Below, one piece after another: positions 1 through 8,873 of a stretch of DNA of 48,168 nucleotides. Made by a program: the position numbers and the translations under genes. A model generated the notes under the pieces. The model searched no databases. It worked only from the letters and a program-made list of their open reading frames with translations, and was not told the origin of the DNA. Source of the DNA: Mesenet sp031546805 (GTDB lineage Bacteria > Pseudomonadota > Alphaproteobacteria > Rickettsiales > Anaplasmataceae); the NCBI GenBank assembly GCA_031546805.1, contig JAVBJW010000035.1, positions 1-48,168 of the forward strand, given 5' to 3'. Each line of letters starts with the position of its first letter. Position 1 is the stretch's first letter.

Positions 1-700
1 TTTGTAGTATTGACACACTAATATTAGCAGATGCTTTATCTTCACTATCATCTTCCTCATCTTTTATTTCATCTTTTAAATTGTCTTCATTTACATTTGT
101 TGCTTTATTTTTATCCTCATTTTCATCATCGTCTTTGCTATGCAAATCATCATGATCCTGTGAAGAATCATCTGTGTTTTCAACAGCATCTTCAGAGTTA
201 TAATTTGCCTCTAAGTCTATAACTTCTCTAAGTAAAATATTATTATTTATTAAGTCATCACGCCATGAAACTAGTATTTGTAGTGTTAAAGGAGCCTCAG
301 TTAGCGCCCTTAAAATACTCACTTTTTCAGACTCAATTTTTTCTGCTATTTGAATTTCCTTTTCTCTGGACAAAAGCTCTACAGAACTCATCTCACGGAG
401 ATATATACGCACAGGATCATCGATCTGTCCAACCTGCCATGATGTATCTGTTGATTCTATGTCAGCTTCACCTTCTTTATTACTGTCAGTCAGCTCATCT
501 TCTTCACTTGCTTCAAGCACGTTAATGCCAGAGTCTTGTAATAAAGATATAGTGCTATCTACAAAATCAGACGAAAAATTATCATCAGGTATAACGTCAT
601 TTATGTCATCAATAGTGACAAAACCTCCTTTTTTAATTCCCTTTGTAATAAGATTTTTTATAACTTTTTGTTCGTCTTGTTGTATGATATCATCTGACAT
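1..700 (-). CDS. rpoD: RNA polymerase primary sigma factor, N-terminal part (cut by window edge)
   Basis: The reverse strand is open from an ATG at 698-700 to the left edge, about 233 residues. It starts MSDDIIQQDEQKVIKNLITKG and contains KKGGFVTIDDIND, typical of sigma-70 region 1.1. About residues 93-120 hold DDPVRIYLREMSSVELLSRE, the signature of region 1.2. Beyond that the chain becomes very acidic (Asp/Glu/Asn runs at about 30-180), matching the non-conserved insert between regions 1.2 and 2. Regions 2-4, which bind core polymerase and promoter DNA, lie outside the window. It would be the housekeeping sigma factor that directs transcription of most genes here. It is divergent from gyrA across about 220 bases. 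Identity is firm from region 1.2. Confidence 0.93.
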   Translation of the reverse strand, partial: MSDDIIQQDEQKVIKNLITKGIKKGGFVTIDDINDVIPDDNFSSDFVDSTISLLQDSGINVLEASEEDELTDSNKEGEADIESTDTSWQVGQIDDPVRIYLREMSSVELLSREKEIQIAEKIESEKVSILRALTEAPLTLQILVSWRDDLINNNILLREVIDLEANYNSEDAVENTDDSSQDHDDLHSKDDDENEDKNKATNVNEDNLKDEIKDEEDDSEDKASANISVSILQ

Positions 701-920
701 TTTAAAATTTTATGTTTTTTAAAGTAAAGCTTTTATTAGTAGCAAATAAACTACATTATGTCAAGTACACTTAGGTAGTGTCTACTATTTCAACCAAAGG
801 TTGATACCAGCTAGGTGAATAAATGACGTATAATTCAGTTTTATTCTTAATATTTAAATAGTAATTCTTGACCTATAATGCTTTAATGCTTAAATTTAAC
901 TTTTAGATAACTTGAAGAAA
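701..920. promoter_or_regulatory. rpoD/gyrA divergent intergenic region
   Basis: This 220-base AT-rich gap separates the divergent starts of rpoD (-) and gyrA (+), so it must hold both promoters. A small hairpin (TCAACC, AAA, GGTTGA) lies at 790-804 and a second weak inverted repeat (ACACT/AGTGT) at about 767-781. Neither is strong enough to name as an operator. No RNA gene is visible. Confidence 0.45.
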
Positions 921-3746
921 ATGGCCGATAATATCGTAGCAGTTTCAATAGAGAAAGAATTAGAGGATTCTTACCTTTCTTACGCAATGAGTGTAATTGT
1001 AAGTCGGGCAATACCTGATGTTCGTGATGGCTTAAAGCCTGTACATAGAAGAATTTTATACGCAATGCATAAAGCTGGTTATGACTATGGTAAGCCCTAC
1101 CGCAAAGCAGCAAGGGTTGTCGGGGATGTTATGGGTAGATATCATCCACACGGAGATGCAGCAATTTACGATTCTTTAGTGAGAATGGCTCAAGATTTTT
1201 CTTTGCTATTACCTTTAGTTGATGGACAGGGTAACTTTGGTTCAATAGATGGCGATCCTCCTGCATCAATGAGGTATACTGAGGTCCGTTTTAAAAAGGC
1301 AACTCACTTCTTATTAAACGATATAGATGAAGATACAGTTAATTTTCGTCCTAATTATGATGGCAATGAAACTGAGCCTGTAGTATTACCGGCTGAATTT
1401 CCAAATCTTCTTGTCAATGGAGCGGGAGGTGTTGCTGTTGGTATGTCAACTAACATGCCTTCTCACAATTTAGGGGAAGTTATTGATACATGTTTATTAT
1501 ATATAGACAATCCTGAGGTTACCCTTGATGATATACTAAGTGTTATGCCTGGACCAGATTTTCCAACTGGAGGTGTTATTTTAGGAAAATCTGCTATAAG
1601 GTCAGCATTTGCTACAGGGAGAGGAATAATTACTATACAGGGAAAAACCCATATAGAAGACCTACCTCAGGAGAGGCAAGCAATTATTATTGATGAAGTG
1701 CCATATCAAGTAAATAAAGCAAAATTAGTTGAAAAGATTGCAGAACTTGCAAGGGAAAAGAAAATTGAAGATATAACAGATATTAGAGATGAATCTGATA
1801 AATCAGGCATCAGGGTTGCGATAGAACTAAAAAAAAATGCATCTACTGAATTTATATTAAATCAAATACTTGGACTAACCCCTTTGCGTAGCAGTTTTGG
1901 TATTAATATGTTGGTGCTAAATAATAACAGACCGTTACTTATGTCAATGAAAGAAATAATAGCAGCTTTCGTTGAGTTTAGAAAAGAAGTATTAATTAGA
2001 AGGACTGAATTTAGACTGAAGAAAACAAGAGAAAAGGCACATGTTTACATAGGACTTTATATTGCTGTTTTAAATATTGATGAGATTATATCAATAATTC
2101 GCGGTGCAAAAGACCCAGCAGAAGCATGTAAACAGTTACTAGAGAAAAGATGGAATACTTCTGCTGAAATAAAAGCAATAATTGAACTCATTGCTGACAG
2201 TGCAAGCATTCTTCAGGATGGCATATATTATCAATTAACTGACATTCAAGCAAAAGCCATTTTAGATATGAAACTGCAGCGTTTAACTGGGCTTGAAAAA
2301 GAAAAGTTAGAACATGAGTTAAAGCTTATGCTTGATTTGATAAAAGAGCATGTTAGCTTCTTAAGCTCAAAAGAGAAGTTAATGGAAACAATTAAGTTAA
2401 ACTTGGAGGAAATTAAAGCAAAGTTTGCTGAGCCAAGAAAAACTACAATAGAGGAATCTGGTGTTGATTGTGATGCTGAAGATTTAATACCACAAGAAGA
2501 TATGGTTATAACTGTGACGATGAATGGTTATATTAAACGCGTAAAACTCTCACATTATCGAACTCAAAAACGTGGTGGTAAAGGTAAAGTAGGACAAGCA
2601 GTTAAAGAAGAGGATGTAACTACAAAATTATTTGTTGTTAATACTCACACTAGTGTCTTGTTCTTCTCTAATATCGGTAGAGTCTATAAGCTAAAAGTTT
2701 ATAGATTACCATTAGCTGAACCTACTGCACGTGGTAGATCTCTTGTGAATATATTTCCACTTTCTGAAGGTGAAACAATAACAAATATAATGCCTCTACC
2801 GCAAGAAAATGAAGGTAAAGATTTAAATATAATCTTTGCTACTGCTTTTGGTAACATAAGGCGCAATTCTTTATCCGATTTTGAATATGTTCAAAGTAAT
2901 GGCAAGATAGCAATACTCTTGTCTGAAGGTGACAAACTAATATCTGTAAAAGTATGCAAAGAAGATGAACATATTTTAATATCTACCAAAGCTGGTAAAA
3001 GTATCAGATTTCCTGCCAATAATGTACGTCAATTTAAAAGCAGGGCATCCGATGGAGTGAGGGCTATAAAGCTACAACGCAAAGATGATAGTGTAATCTC
3101 AATGTCAGTATTAAACGGTTGTGCAGAGACACCAAATGTAGAAGATAGCGATGTAGAGTCAGATGAAAGCTACGATAGCGGTGTAGAGAATAACATCACA
3201 GTGCTAGAACACGCAAAAAGAATTGTAAATGACATAGAAATAACATCAGAAATCAGAGATATGTATCTAAAAGTGCCAGTAGTGAAGCGCATAGAAGCAG
3301 CAAAAAATACAGATACTACAAATAGTACAGAAAAAATAATAAATAACTCAGGACTTGAGAAAGAAACATTTATGAAAATGGCAATGAATGAGCAGTTTAT
3401 TTTAAGTATTACTGAAAATGGTTTTGGTAAAAGAACCTCTGCTTATGAGTATAGAATCACCAAAAGAGGTGGCGTTGGTATCACCAATATACTCACAACT
3501 ACAAGGAATGGTAATGTAGTCGCTAGTTTCCCTGTAGAACCTACAGATAATATTATGTTAATTACAGATAAGGGAAAGCTGATTCGTACAGAAGTAAACG
3601 AGATAAGAATTGCTGGACGCAGCACTCAAGGAGTTATTTTGTTTAAAACTGAACGTGGTGAAAAGGTTGTATCAGTTGCAAAAGTTGTTGATGCTGAACC
3701 TTCTGAAGAAAAATTAGTTGATGAATCTTTACCTATCACTTTATAG
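921..3746 (+). CDS. gyrA: DNA gyrase subunit A
   Basis: This is the breakage-reunion subunit of the gyrase A2B2 tetramer, which introduces negative supercoils using ATP. The start is taken as ATG 921 (MADNIVAVSIEKEL); an in-frame TTG at 912 would add three residues. Visible landmarks are SYAMSVIVSRAIPDVRDGLK at residues 20-39, catalytic Tyr119 in ASMRYTEVR (E. coli Tyr122), and the GyrA box QKRGGKG at about 549-555 at the start of the C-terminal beta-pinwheel. At 941 residues it is longer than the E. coli protein (875). The extra length sits mainly in an acidic Glu/Asp/Ser/Asn-rich insertion at about 735-820 between two pinwheel blades. The quinolone region reads HPHGDAAIYD, so the residue equivalent to Ser83 is Ala80 while Asp84 (Asp87 equivalent) is kept. 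It stands alone on the + strand, divergent from rpoD. Confidence 0.97.
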   Translation: MADNIVAVSIEKELEDSYLSYAMSVIVSRAIPDVRDGLKPVHRRILYAMHKAGYDYGKPYRKAARVVGDVMGRYHPHGDAAIYDSLVRMAQDFSLLLPLVDGQGNFGSIDGDPPASMRYTEVRFKKATHFLLNDIDEDTVNFRPNYDGNETEPVVLPAEFPNLLVNGAGGVAVGMSTNMPSHNLGEVIDTCLLYIDNPEVTLDDILSVMPGPDFPTGGVILGKSAIRSAFATGRGIITIQGKTHIEDLPQERQAIIIDEVPYQVNKAKLVEKIAELAREKKIEDITDIRDESDKSGIRVAIELKKNASTEFILNQILGLTPLRSSFGINMLVLNNNRPLLMSMKEIIAAFVEFRKEVLIRRTEFRLKKTREKAHVYIGLYIAVLNIDEIISIIRGAKDPAEACKQLLEKRWNTSAEIKAIIELIADSASILQDGIYYQLTDIQAKAILDMKLQRLTGLEKEKLEHELKLMLDLIKEHVSFLSSKEKLMETIKLNLEEIKAKFAEPRKTTIEESGVDCDAEDLIPQEDMVITVTMNGYIKRVKLSHYRTQKRGGKGKVGQAVKEEDVTTKLFVVNTHTSVLFFSNIGRVYKLKVYRLPLAEPTARGRSLVNIFPLSEGETITNIMPLPQENEGKDLNIIFATAFGNIRRNSLSDFEYVQSNGKIAILLSEGDKLISVKVCKEDEHILISTKAGKSIRFPANNVRQFKSRASDGVRAIKLQRKDDSVISMSVLNGCAETPNVEDSDVESDESYDSGVENNITVLEHAKRIVNDIEITSEIRDMYLKVPVVKRIEAAKNTDTTNSTEKIINNSGLEKETFMKMAMNEQFILSITENGFGKRTSAYEYRITKRGGVGITNILTTTRNGNVVASFPVEPTDNIMLITDKGKLIRTEVNEIRIAGRSTQGVILFKTERGEKVVSVAKVVDAEPSEEKLVDESLPITL

Positions 3747-3801
3747 TTCGTTAAAGTTTTTATTGTACGAAATTGCCATATGCATCAACTGAAGGTAAGT
3801 T

Positions 3802-4596
3802 ATGGCACAATATACATTTACTAATACAAAAGGTGAAATAATAGTAATTTATGATAAGGTAAATGACGATCACTTCTATGGTATAGGATCCATAAATTAC
3901 TATTTAGATCATGATAAGAACAAGAATATTGGTAACATAAATCTAGGAGAAATGTTGATCAGTACTGTTGGTAAGAGCATTTCTCAATATCAAACCATAG
4001 ATCCAAATGTAAAAGAAATGCATTTTGAAATGAAATTTATTGCAGATGATGACAGTTATTGGGATACTGAAGATTTCAAGATATCACATTCATATCCTGA
4101 AAATCCAATAGATTATAACTCAATTACCAGGTCAGATGATCAAGTAACTCTTAAACTTGATTACAATTTTGATAAGAATGGCATTGATAAAGAAGGAATT
4201 TTTAATATATTAAAAAATTATTCACTAAAATTCACCACTAAAGAATCTTGTAAAGATTTAGGACTTGCTCATAATTATGATTATCCAGTTCAAACTAGAT
4301 ATACAGATGCTCAAGTAGGCAAAGCAATAGTTGTATGTGATGTTCTGGATACCGGAATAAGCCCTAAGTCTGTAGGATTAGCAAATTGTTCATTAGACAC
4401 AAATGGTATAGAATATGAAAAGTTACATTGGTTAGTAGTACAATCTACCCATGCTAAACCAAGCCTTAGTATTCAAACCAGTTTACAGATTATTGGTCAA
4501 AATGATAATGAATTAGATAACATAACTACAGACATTTTATTATATACCTGTTCTGAGCAGCTTCAAGGATCTGAGCTTATATATGAATTGTTATAA
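3802..4596 (+). CDS. Conserved-looking protein of unknown function, soluble
   Basis: A 264-residue protein that I do not recognise. The start ATG 3802 has GAAGG ten bases upstream. There is no signal peptide or membrane segment. Composition is rich in Asp, Asn, Tyr and Ile, with alternating polar/hydrophobic stretches (for example about 65-80 and 110-125) that suggest beta structure. The next gene starts six bases after its stop, so the two probably share a transcript. Lineage-restricted proteins of this kind are common in Anaplasmataceae, but no function can be assigned. Confidence 0.7.
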   Translation: MAQYTFTNTKGEIIVIYDKVNDDHFYGIGSINYYLDHDKNKNIGNINLGEMLISTVGKSISQYQTIDPNVKEMHFEMKFIADDDSYWDTEDFKISHSYPENPIDYNSITRSDDQVTLKLDYNFDKNGIDKEGIFNILKNYSLKFTTKESCKDLGLAHNYDYPVQTRYTDAQVGKAIVVCDVLDTGISPKSVGLANCSLDTNGIEYEKLHWLVVQSTHAKPSLSIQTSLQIIGQNDNELDNITTDILLYTCSEQLQGSELIYELL

Positions 4597-4602
4597 ATTT
4601 AA

Positions 4603-5367
4603 ATGAAAAAACTCACGATATTAATAATAGTATTGATTTTCAGCAATTGCTATGCAAATACGGAAGAAAATAATTGCAGGGATATCATGATAAATTTACA
4701 AAGCTGCTCAAAATATCAGTGCTCTTATTTTGCAAATGCAAAAGATTACATAGAATACAAAATTTTAGGCAAAGATGATAACAACTTGTGCAAATATAGC
4801 GAGCAGTACAACAATCATGTTATGACCTGCAATTATTCCCATGATGGAGTTAAAGCACAGCTCAAGCAGTTAAGTAGTATTTTTGCTAGAGATATCAGTT
4901 CTTTAGATACACATGAATTAGAAAATATTCAGGCTAAAGAATGCATTTTTTCTAGTCAAGAAAGTAGTAAACCTAACAAAGCTAACTATGAGTTATTAGA
5001 AAAAATTTCAAAAGATGAAAAGGAATTAGAAAGTATTTTTTTTAATGCAGAATTAGTCTACCGCTTGAACAGTGCAATTGGTCAATTTAGCAAAAAACAT
5101 ATGAAAGAAGACTTGATATTTACATCAAATAAAATACAGCTAAATTCGATCCTATATTTATCACCTCATATTTGGAAAATATGGGTCAATGGGAAGTTGT
5201 TTCAAAACAATAAAAACTTAATTGTATCACATATCACACCAGAATATGTTGAATTTACATTGATACCAGGTGAAGATACAGACAAAGAAATGCAAAAATC
5301 TGATATTACTTTCATACTCTATCCCAATCAAATTTGGGATAGAGATAGTATATCTGTAAATAATTGA
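4603..5367 (+). CDS. Sec-exported Cys-rich protein of unknown function
   Basis: A 254-residue protein with a clear signal peptide: MKK, a hydrophobic core at about 4-14, and a likely signal peptidase I site after Ala18 (CYA/N). The residue before Cys16 is Asn rather than Gly/Ala/Ser, so a lipobox is unlikely. The mature N-terminal half has five cysteines (25, 35, 40, 63, 76), suggesting a small disulfide-bonded periplasmic domain. The C-terminal part (about 190-245) looks like beta strands, with VNGKLF and YVEFTLIPG. It starts six bases after the preceding unknown gene, so co-expression is likely. A periplasmic or envelope location is inferred; the function is unknown. Confidence 0.72.
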   Translation: MKKLTILIIVLIFSNCYANTEENNCRDIMINLQSCSKYQCSYFANAKDYIEYKILGKDDNNLCKYSEQYNNHVMTCNYSHDGVKAQLKQLSSIFARDISSLDTHELENIQAKECIFSSQESSKPNKANYELLEKISKDEKELESIFFNAELVYRLNSAIGQFSKKHMKEDLIFTSNKIQLNSILYLSPHIWKIWVNGKLFQNNKNLIVSHITPEYVEFTLIPGEDTDKEMQKSDITFILYPNQIWDRDSISVNN

Positions 5368-5416
5368 CTGTATACTAATTAGATGCTACTCATAAAAAAT
5401 AAAATTTATAATACTA

Positions 5417-5445
5417 TTGCAGTATACATTAATAAACTATAACAT
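5417..5445 (+). promoter_or_regulatory. Possible guaB promoter
   Basis: TTGCAG at 5417-5422 and TAACAT at 5440-5445 are separated by 17 bases, ending about 25 bases before the guaB ATG. The hexamers match the sigma-70 consensus only partly. Another candidate -35 (TTGACT, 5364-5369) lies just upstream. Confidence 0.3.
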
Positions 5446-5470
5446 TTAAAGATAAAATCTAAAAAATAGA

Positions 5471-6940
5471 ATGGAAGTTTATTACGCATTTGATGATATT
5501 TTGCTGGCACCTTCAAAATCTGATGTTTTACCTGCACTTGCAGATGTAACAACGTATTTAACAAATAACATAAAGCTAAATATTCCTCTTATTTCAGCTG
5601 CAATGGATACCGTAACAGAAGCAAGGCTAGCAATAGCGATAGCTCAACATGGTGGTATTGGCTGCATTCATAAAAATTTATCTGTAGAAAAACAAATAGC
5701 TGAAGTGAGAAAAGTAAAAAAATATGAAAGTTGGATAGTATATAATCCTATTACTATATCTCCAGATGCAACTTTATCTGAAGCTGTATCGATAATGAAC
5801 CAATATAACTATTCTGGAATACCTGTTGTTACTGAGCCAAATACTAAGTTAGTTGGTATATTAACAAATAGAGATGTTAGGTTTATTGAAGATAAAGCAC
5901 AGAAAGTCTGTGATGTTATGACGAAAGACAATCTAATTACAGTACCAGAAGGAATAGAACGCGATTCGGCTATGAAACTTTTGCACCAGTATAAGATAGA
6001 AAGGCTTTTGGTTGTTAATAATAATTTTAGTTGTGTAGGTTTAATTACAGTTAAAGATATCGAGAAGTTTAATAAATATCCCTATTCTTGCAAAGATGAA
6101 AAGGGTCGTTTAAGAGTTGCTGCAGCTGTTGGTACTGGAGAAAAAGAAGTAATTGAAAGATGTGAAGCACTAATCTGTGAAGAGGTTGATGCGCTTATTG
6201 TTGATACAGCTCATGGGCATTCCTTAAAAGTTATAAACACTATAAAAGATATTAGGGCAAAATATCCAGATGCTCAAATTATAGGTGGTAATATAGCAAC
6301 AACAGCAGCAGCAGAGGCATTGATTGATGCTGGTGTTGATACAGTAAAAGTTGGTATAGGTCCTGGTTCAATATGTACAACAAGAATTGTAACAGGGGTT
6401 GGTATACCACAGTTTTCTGCAATTGTGAATATTGCAAAAAGCTGTAGAGGTAAAAATATTAGGGTCATTGCTGATGGAGGGATAAAATATTCAGGAGATA
6501 TAGCAAAGGCTATAGCTGCTGGTGCCGATACTGTGATGATAGGCTCAATATTTGCTGGAACCGAAGAAAGCCCTGGAGAGATTATAGTATACAAAGGAAG
6601 AGCGTATAAAGCATACCGTGGTATGGGGTCAATTAGTGCTATGGAACGAGGGTCTGCAGATCGCTACTTTCAAGATAAAGATCTGCGGATAAAGCTTGTT
6701 CCAGAAGGTGTAGAAGGTAGAGTACCCTTTAAAGGATCAATATCAGGGATTATCCATCAGTTAATTGGTGGGTTAAAATCTGCCATGGGTTACACTGGTA
6801 ATAAAAATATAGAACAAATGAAAGAAGGTTGTAAATTTGTTGCTATAACACCAGCAGGACTGAGAGAAAGCCATACTCATGATGTGATCATTACTCAAGA
6901 AGCACCAAATTATGCACATACCTGTGCAACTGAGGAATAG
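5471..6940 (+). CDS. guaB: IMP dehydrogenase
   Basis: It oxidises IMP to XMP with NAD+, the committed step to guanine nucleotides. The 489-residue length is normal. The N-terminus YAFDDILLAPSKSDVLP (5-21) is the usual start of the TIM barrel. A pair of CBS domains (Bateman module) occupies about residues 95-205, with PVVTEPNTKLVGILTNRD in the first. The catalytic loop GPGSICTTR places the nucleophile at Cys302, and the flap region GMGSISAMERGSADRYF is intact, as is EGVEGRVPFKG near the C-terminus. No residue looks lost, so the enzyme should be active. It is a single gene flanked by unknown proteins and lacks a strong Shine-Dalgarno. Confidence 0.97.
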   Translation: MEVYYAFDDILLAPSKSDVLPALADVTTYLTNNIKLNIPLISAAMDTVTEARLAIAIAQHGGIGCIHKNLSVEKQIAEVRKVKKYESWIVYNPITISPDATLSEAVSIMNQYNYSGIPVVTEPNTKLVGILTNRDVRFIEDKAQKVCDVMTKDNLITVPEGIERDSAMKLLHQYKIERLLVVNNNFSCVGLITVKDIEKFNKYPYSCKDEKGRLRVAAAVGTGEKEVIERCEALICEEVDALIVDTAHGHSLKVINTIKDIRAKYPDAQIIGGNIATTAAAEALIDAGVDTVKVGIGPGSICTTRIVTGVGIPQFSAIVNIAKSCRGKNIRVIADGGIKYSGDIAKAIAAGADTVMIGSIFAGTEESPGEIIVYKGRAYKAYRGMGSISAMERGSADRYFQDKDLRIKLVPEGVEGRVPFKGSISGIIHQLIGGLKSAMGYTGNKNIEQMKEGCKFVAITPAGLRESHTHDVIITQEAPNYAHTCATEE

Positions 6941-7069
6941 TTCTTTTATTTGATACAGTTTTTGCAAATTTGTTTTTTAACGGTTATTTCATAACTGAAG
7001 TTTTTTCAATAAAATTTCAATTTTAAGTTGACTATTATAAAGTTGTTCGCTAAATAACTAATTCTAGCG

Positions 7070-7099
7070 TTGATTGAAAATCACCTATAACAATATAAT
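7070..7099 (+). promoter_or_regulatory. Predicted sigma-70 promoter
   Basis: TTGATT (7070-7075), an 18-base spacer and a perfect TATAAT (7094-7099) lie 26 bases ahead of the ATG at 7126. AAGG just before the ATG can serve as ribosome binding site. Confidence 0.5.
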
Positions 7100-7125
7100 T
7101 TTTTATAATAAATTAAGGTATTAGC

Positions 7126-8643
7126 ATGGGTAAACCAAAATATATAACTCATAGACAAAGAAAAGCTGCAAGTTCAGTTACAAACGATGGTAACCAAGAA
7201 AAACCTAAAAATGTAACTAAATGGCTTGATTCAACAAAGAATGAGAATCAAACCATTACTAATGCAATACAGGAAGTTGGTCCTACTAAACCAGGAAATG
7301 GTTTAATGCTTGGACAAACATCAAACCTTACAGTGAACCATGAGCGATATTTTAACTTTTTAACCACCATTGAACCAATAATAAAAGGTTTTGCAAGAGA
7401 TAAAGAGATTAAAATAACAGATTATAATTTTAATGATGAAGGTCGAAAATCGATAGCGTTGAGAAGAGTAGATGATAGCTCTGAAGGAGTATTTATGCTA
7501 ACAACCTCAATCAAAGGCTTCGGTAGTAAGATTTGGGGCAATTATAAAGATGGTCAAAATTGTGAGATCGAATTTGAACCTGGTAGTATTGGAGATCAAA
7601 GTATTCGATCTATAGTAGTACAGCTTCATAATAGTAAAAAGTTACGCAAATATCATAAAACTAATTCTTTTACTGTAGAAAAATTAATAGAACATTTTCA
7701 AAGATTAATTAAAAGATCTCAATCTTCTCAGATCCAATTAAAACAAGATATTGAGAAAAGTAATCTTACAGAAGAATGTAAATACAGTATTAAAACTGCA
7801 GCCACTACTGCTCTTGGATTAACAACTACATCTAGTATTAGTACTAATGACTCTTCTGAGCAAGGTGATCATACTGATATAGGTATGATTGTAGCAGCAG
7901 TAGTAGGGACTGTTTTAGCTGTAATTGGAGTTGGTACTGCTGTTAGGACTATTATTAATTGCTATTATAAGAAGTGTTATAGGACTGGAACTTATCGTGC
8001 AGGTGAGGAAGGTGAACCACAAGAAAAAGCTGATGATCATACACATAACAATAAACATTCTCTACCAACAACAGAAGAAAAAATATCGTTAATTGAAAGT
8101 AATGATGATGCATGTGAGATAAGTCGACCAAAATCAGATACTATTAGCTCTGAAAGTCTAGTAACAATAAACAGTAAGAATGAAGAAACAGAACCACTGT
8201 TACAAGATCATGGGCAATCAGATTCTGGTATAAACGTAACACATGGTCAATTCACAGGTATGCAACAAGCATTAAAAGGAAAATGGGATGGATCATCTGG
8301 ATCAAAGGAACGTTCACAGAAATCACCTAAAATGGAGAAAGTGCGAGCAGAAGTTCATGTAGTGAAAGAAGATGTAAAGGAGCAGCATGAAGATTCATCA
8401 AGTTTACCTCATACAATACCTAAGATAATAGGAGCAATACCTAAGAAACAATTAGACCCTTCTAAAAATGAACAGGAAAAATATGAAGAACGAGGTAAAA
8501 ACGCAGGTGCAGTATTTGCTGAGCTTAAAATCGAGCTTAAGAACAAAAATTTAGGTGAAGGGGTAACAATCCCACTACATGCAATAACCAATACAACGGT
8601 GACAAACGCAATACCTATATATCAACAGAACATGCTTAACTAA
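7126..8643 (+). CDS. Unknown single-span membrane protein with long polar tail
   Basis: A 505-residue protein of unknown function. There is no N-terminal signal peptide; the N-terminus is basic (MGKPKYITHRQRKAAS). Residues about 70-225 look folded and polar. One strong membrane segment spans about 252-278 (GMIVAAVVGTVLAVIGVGTA), followed at once by a Cys/Lys/Tyr patch (NCYYKKCYR). The last about 215 residues are Glu/Lys/Ser/Asp-rich and probably disordered. The tail contains ETEPLL, which fits the eukaryotic acidic dileucine pattern [DE]xxxL[LI]; this is weak evidence of anything. It has its own predicted promoter and a strong hairpin just after the stop, so it is probably monocistronic. A surface or host-directed membrane protein is possible but unproven. 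Confidence 0.75.
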   Translation: MGKPKYITHRQRKAASSVTNDGNQEKPKNVTKWLDSTKNENQTITNAIQEVGPTKPGNGLMLGQTSNLTVNHERYFNFLTTIEPIIKGFARDKEIKITDYNFNDEGRKSIALRRVDDSSEGVFMLTTSIKGFGSKIWGNYKDGQNCEIEFEPGSIGDQSIRSIVVQLHNSKKLRKYHKTNSFTVEKLIEHFQRLIKRSQSSQIQLKQDIEKSNLTEECKYSIKTAATTALGLTTTSSISTNDSSEQGDHTDIGMIVAAVVGTVLAVIGVGTAVRTIINCYYKKCYRTGTYRAGEEGEPQEKADDHTHNNKHSLPTTEEKISLIESNDDACEISRPKSDTISSESLVTINSKNEETEPLLQDHGQSDSGINVTHGQFTGMQQALKGKWDGSSGSKERSQKSPKMEKVRAEVHVVKEDVKEQHEDSSSLPHTIPKIIGAIPKKQLDPSKNEQEKYEERGKNAGAVFAELKIELKNKNLGEGVTIPLHAITNTTVTNAIPIYQQNMLN

Positions 8644-8648
8644 TACTA

Positions 8649-8672
8649 GCTGCTTTGAACTTTCAAAGCAGC
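8649..8672 (+). terminator. Hairpin terminator after the 505-residue protein
   Basis: Ten-base perfect arms (GCTGCTTTGA and TCAAAGCAGC) with a four-base loop begin six bases after the stop codon. The downstream stretch is A/T-rich but lacks a long T run, so termination strength is uncertain. Confidence 0.65.
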
Positions 8673-8873
8673 ACAATTTACTTGAGTACAGGTATATGTA
8701 ATAATTTAGACTTGAGTTGAAAGACAACACTGACTCCATATTCACTTTTTATTACTCATCTGCGGATGGAAATCTTTATAAATATCAATAACATCTTTTT
8801 TCAAAAAGGATCTAATTCAGTAAAAATTAGTGTATTTGCTTTATTTGTAGGTACAGATAAAATAAGGTATATT

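Noticed and set aside
31..722. Three forward-strand frames rich in His, Leu and Ser
   Set aside because: They are shadows of rpoD on the reverse strand, whose protein matches sigma region 1.2 and is open to the edge.
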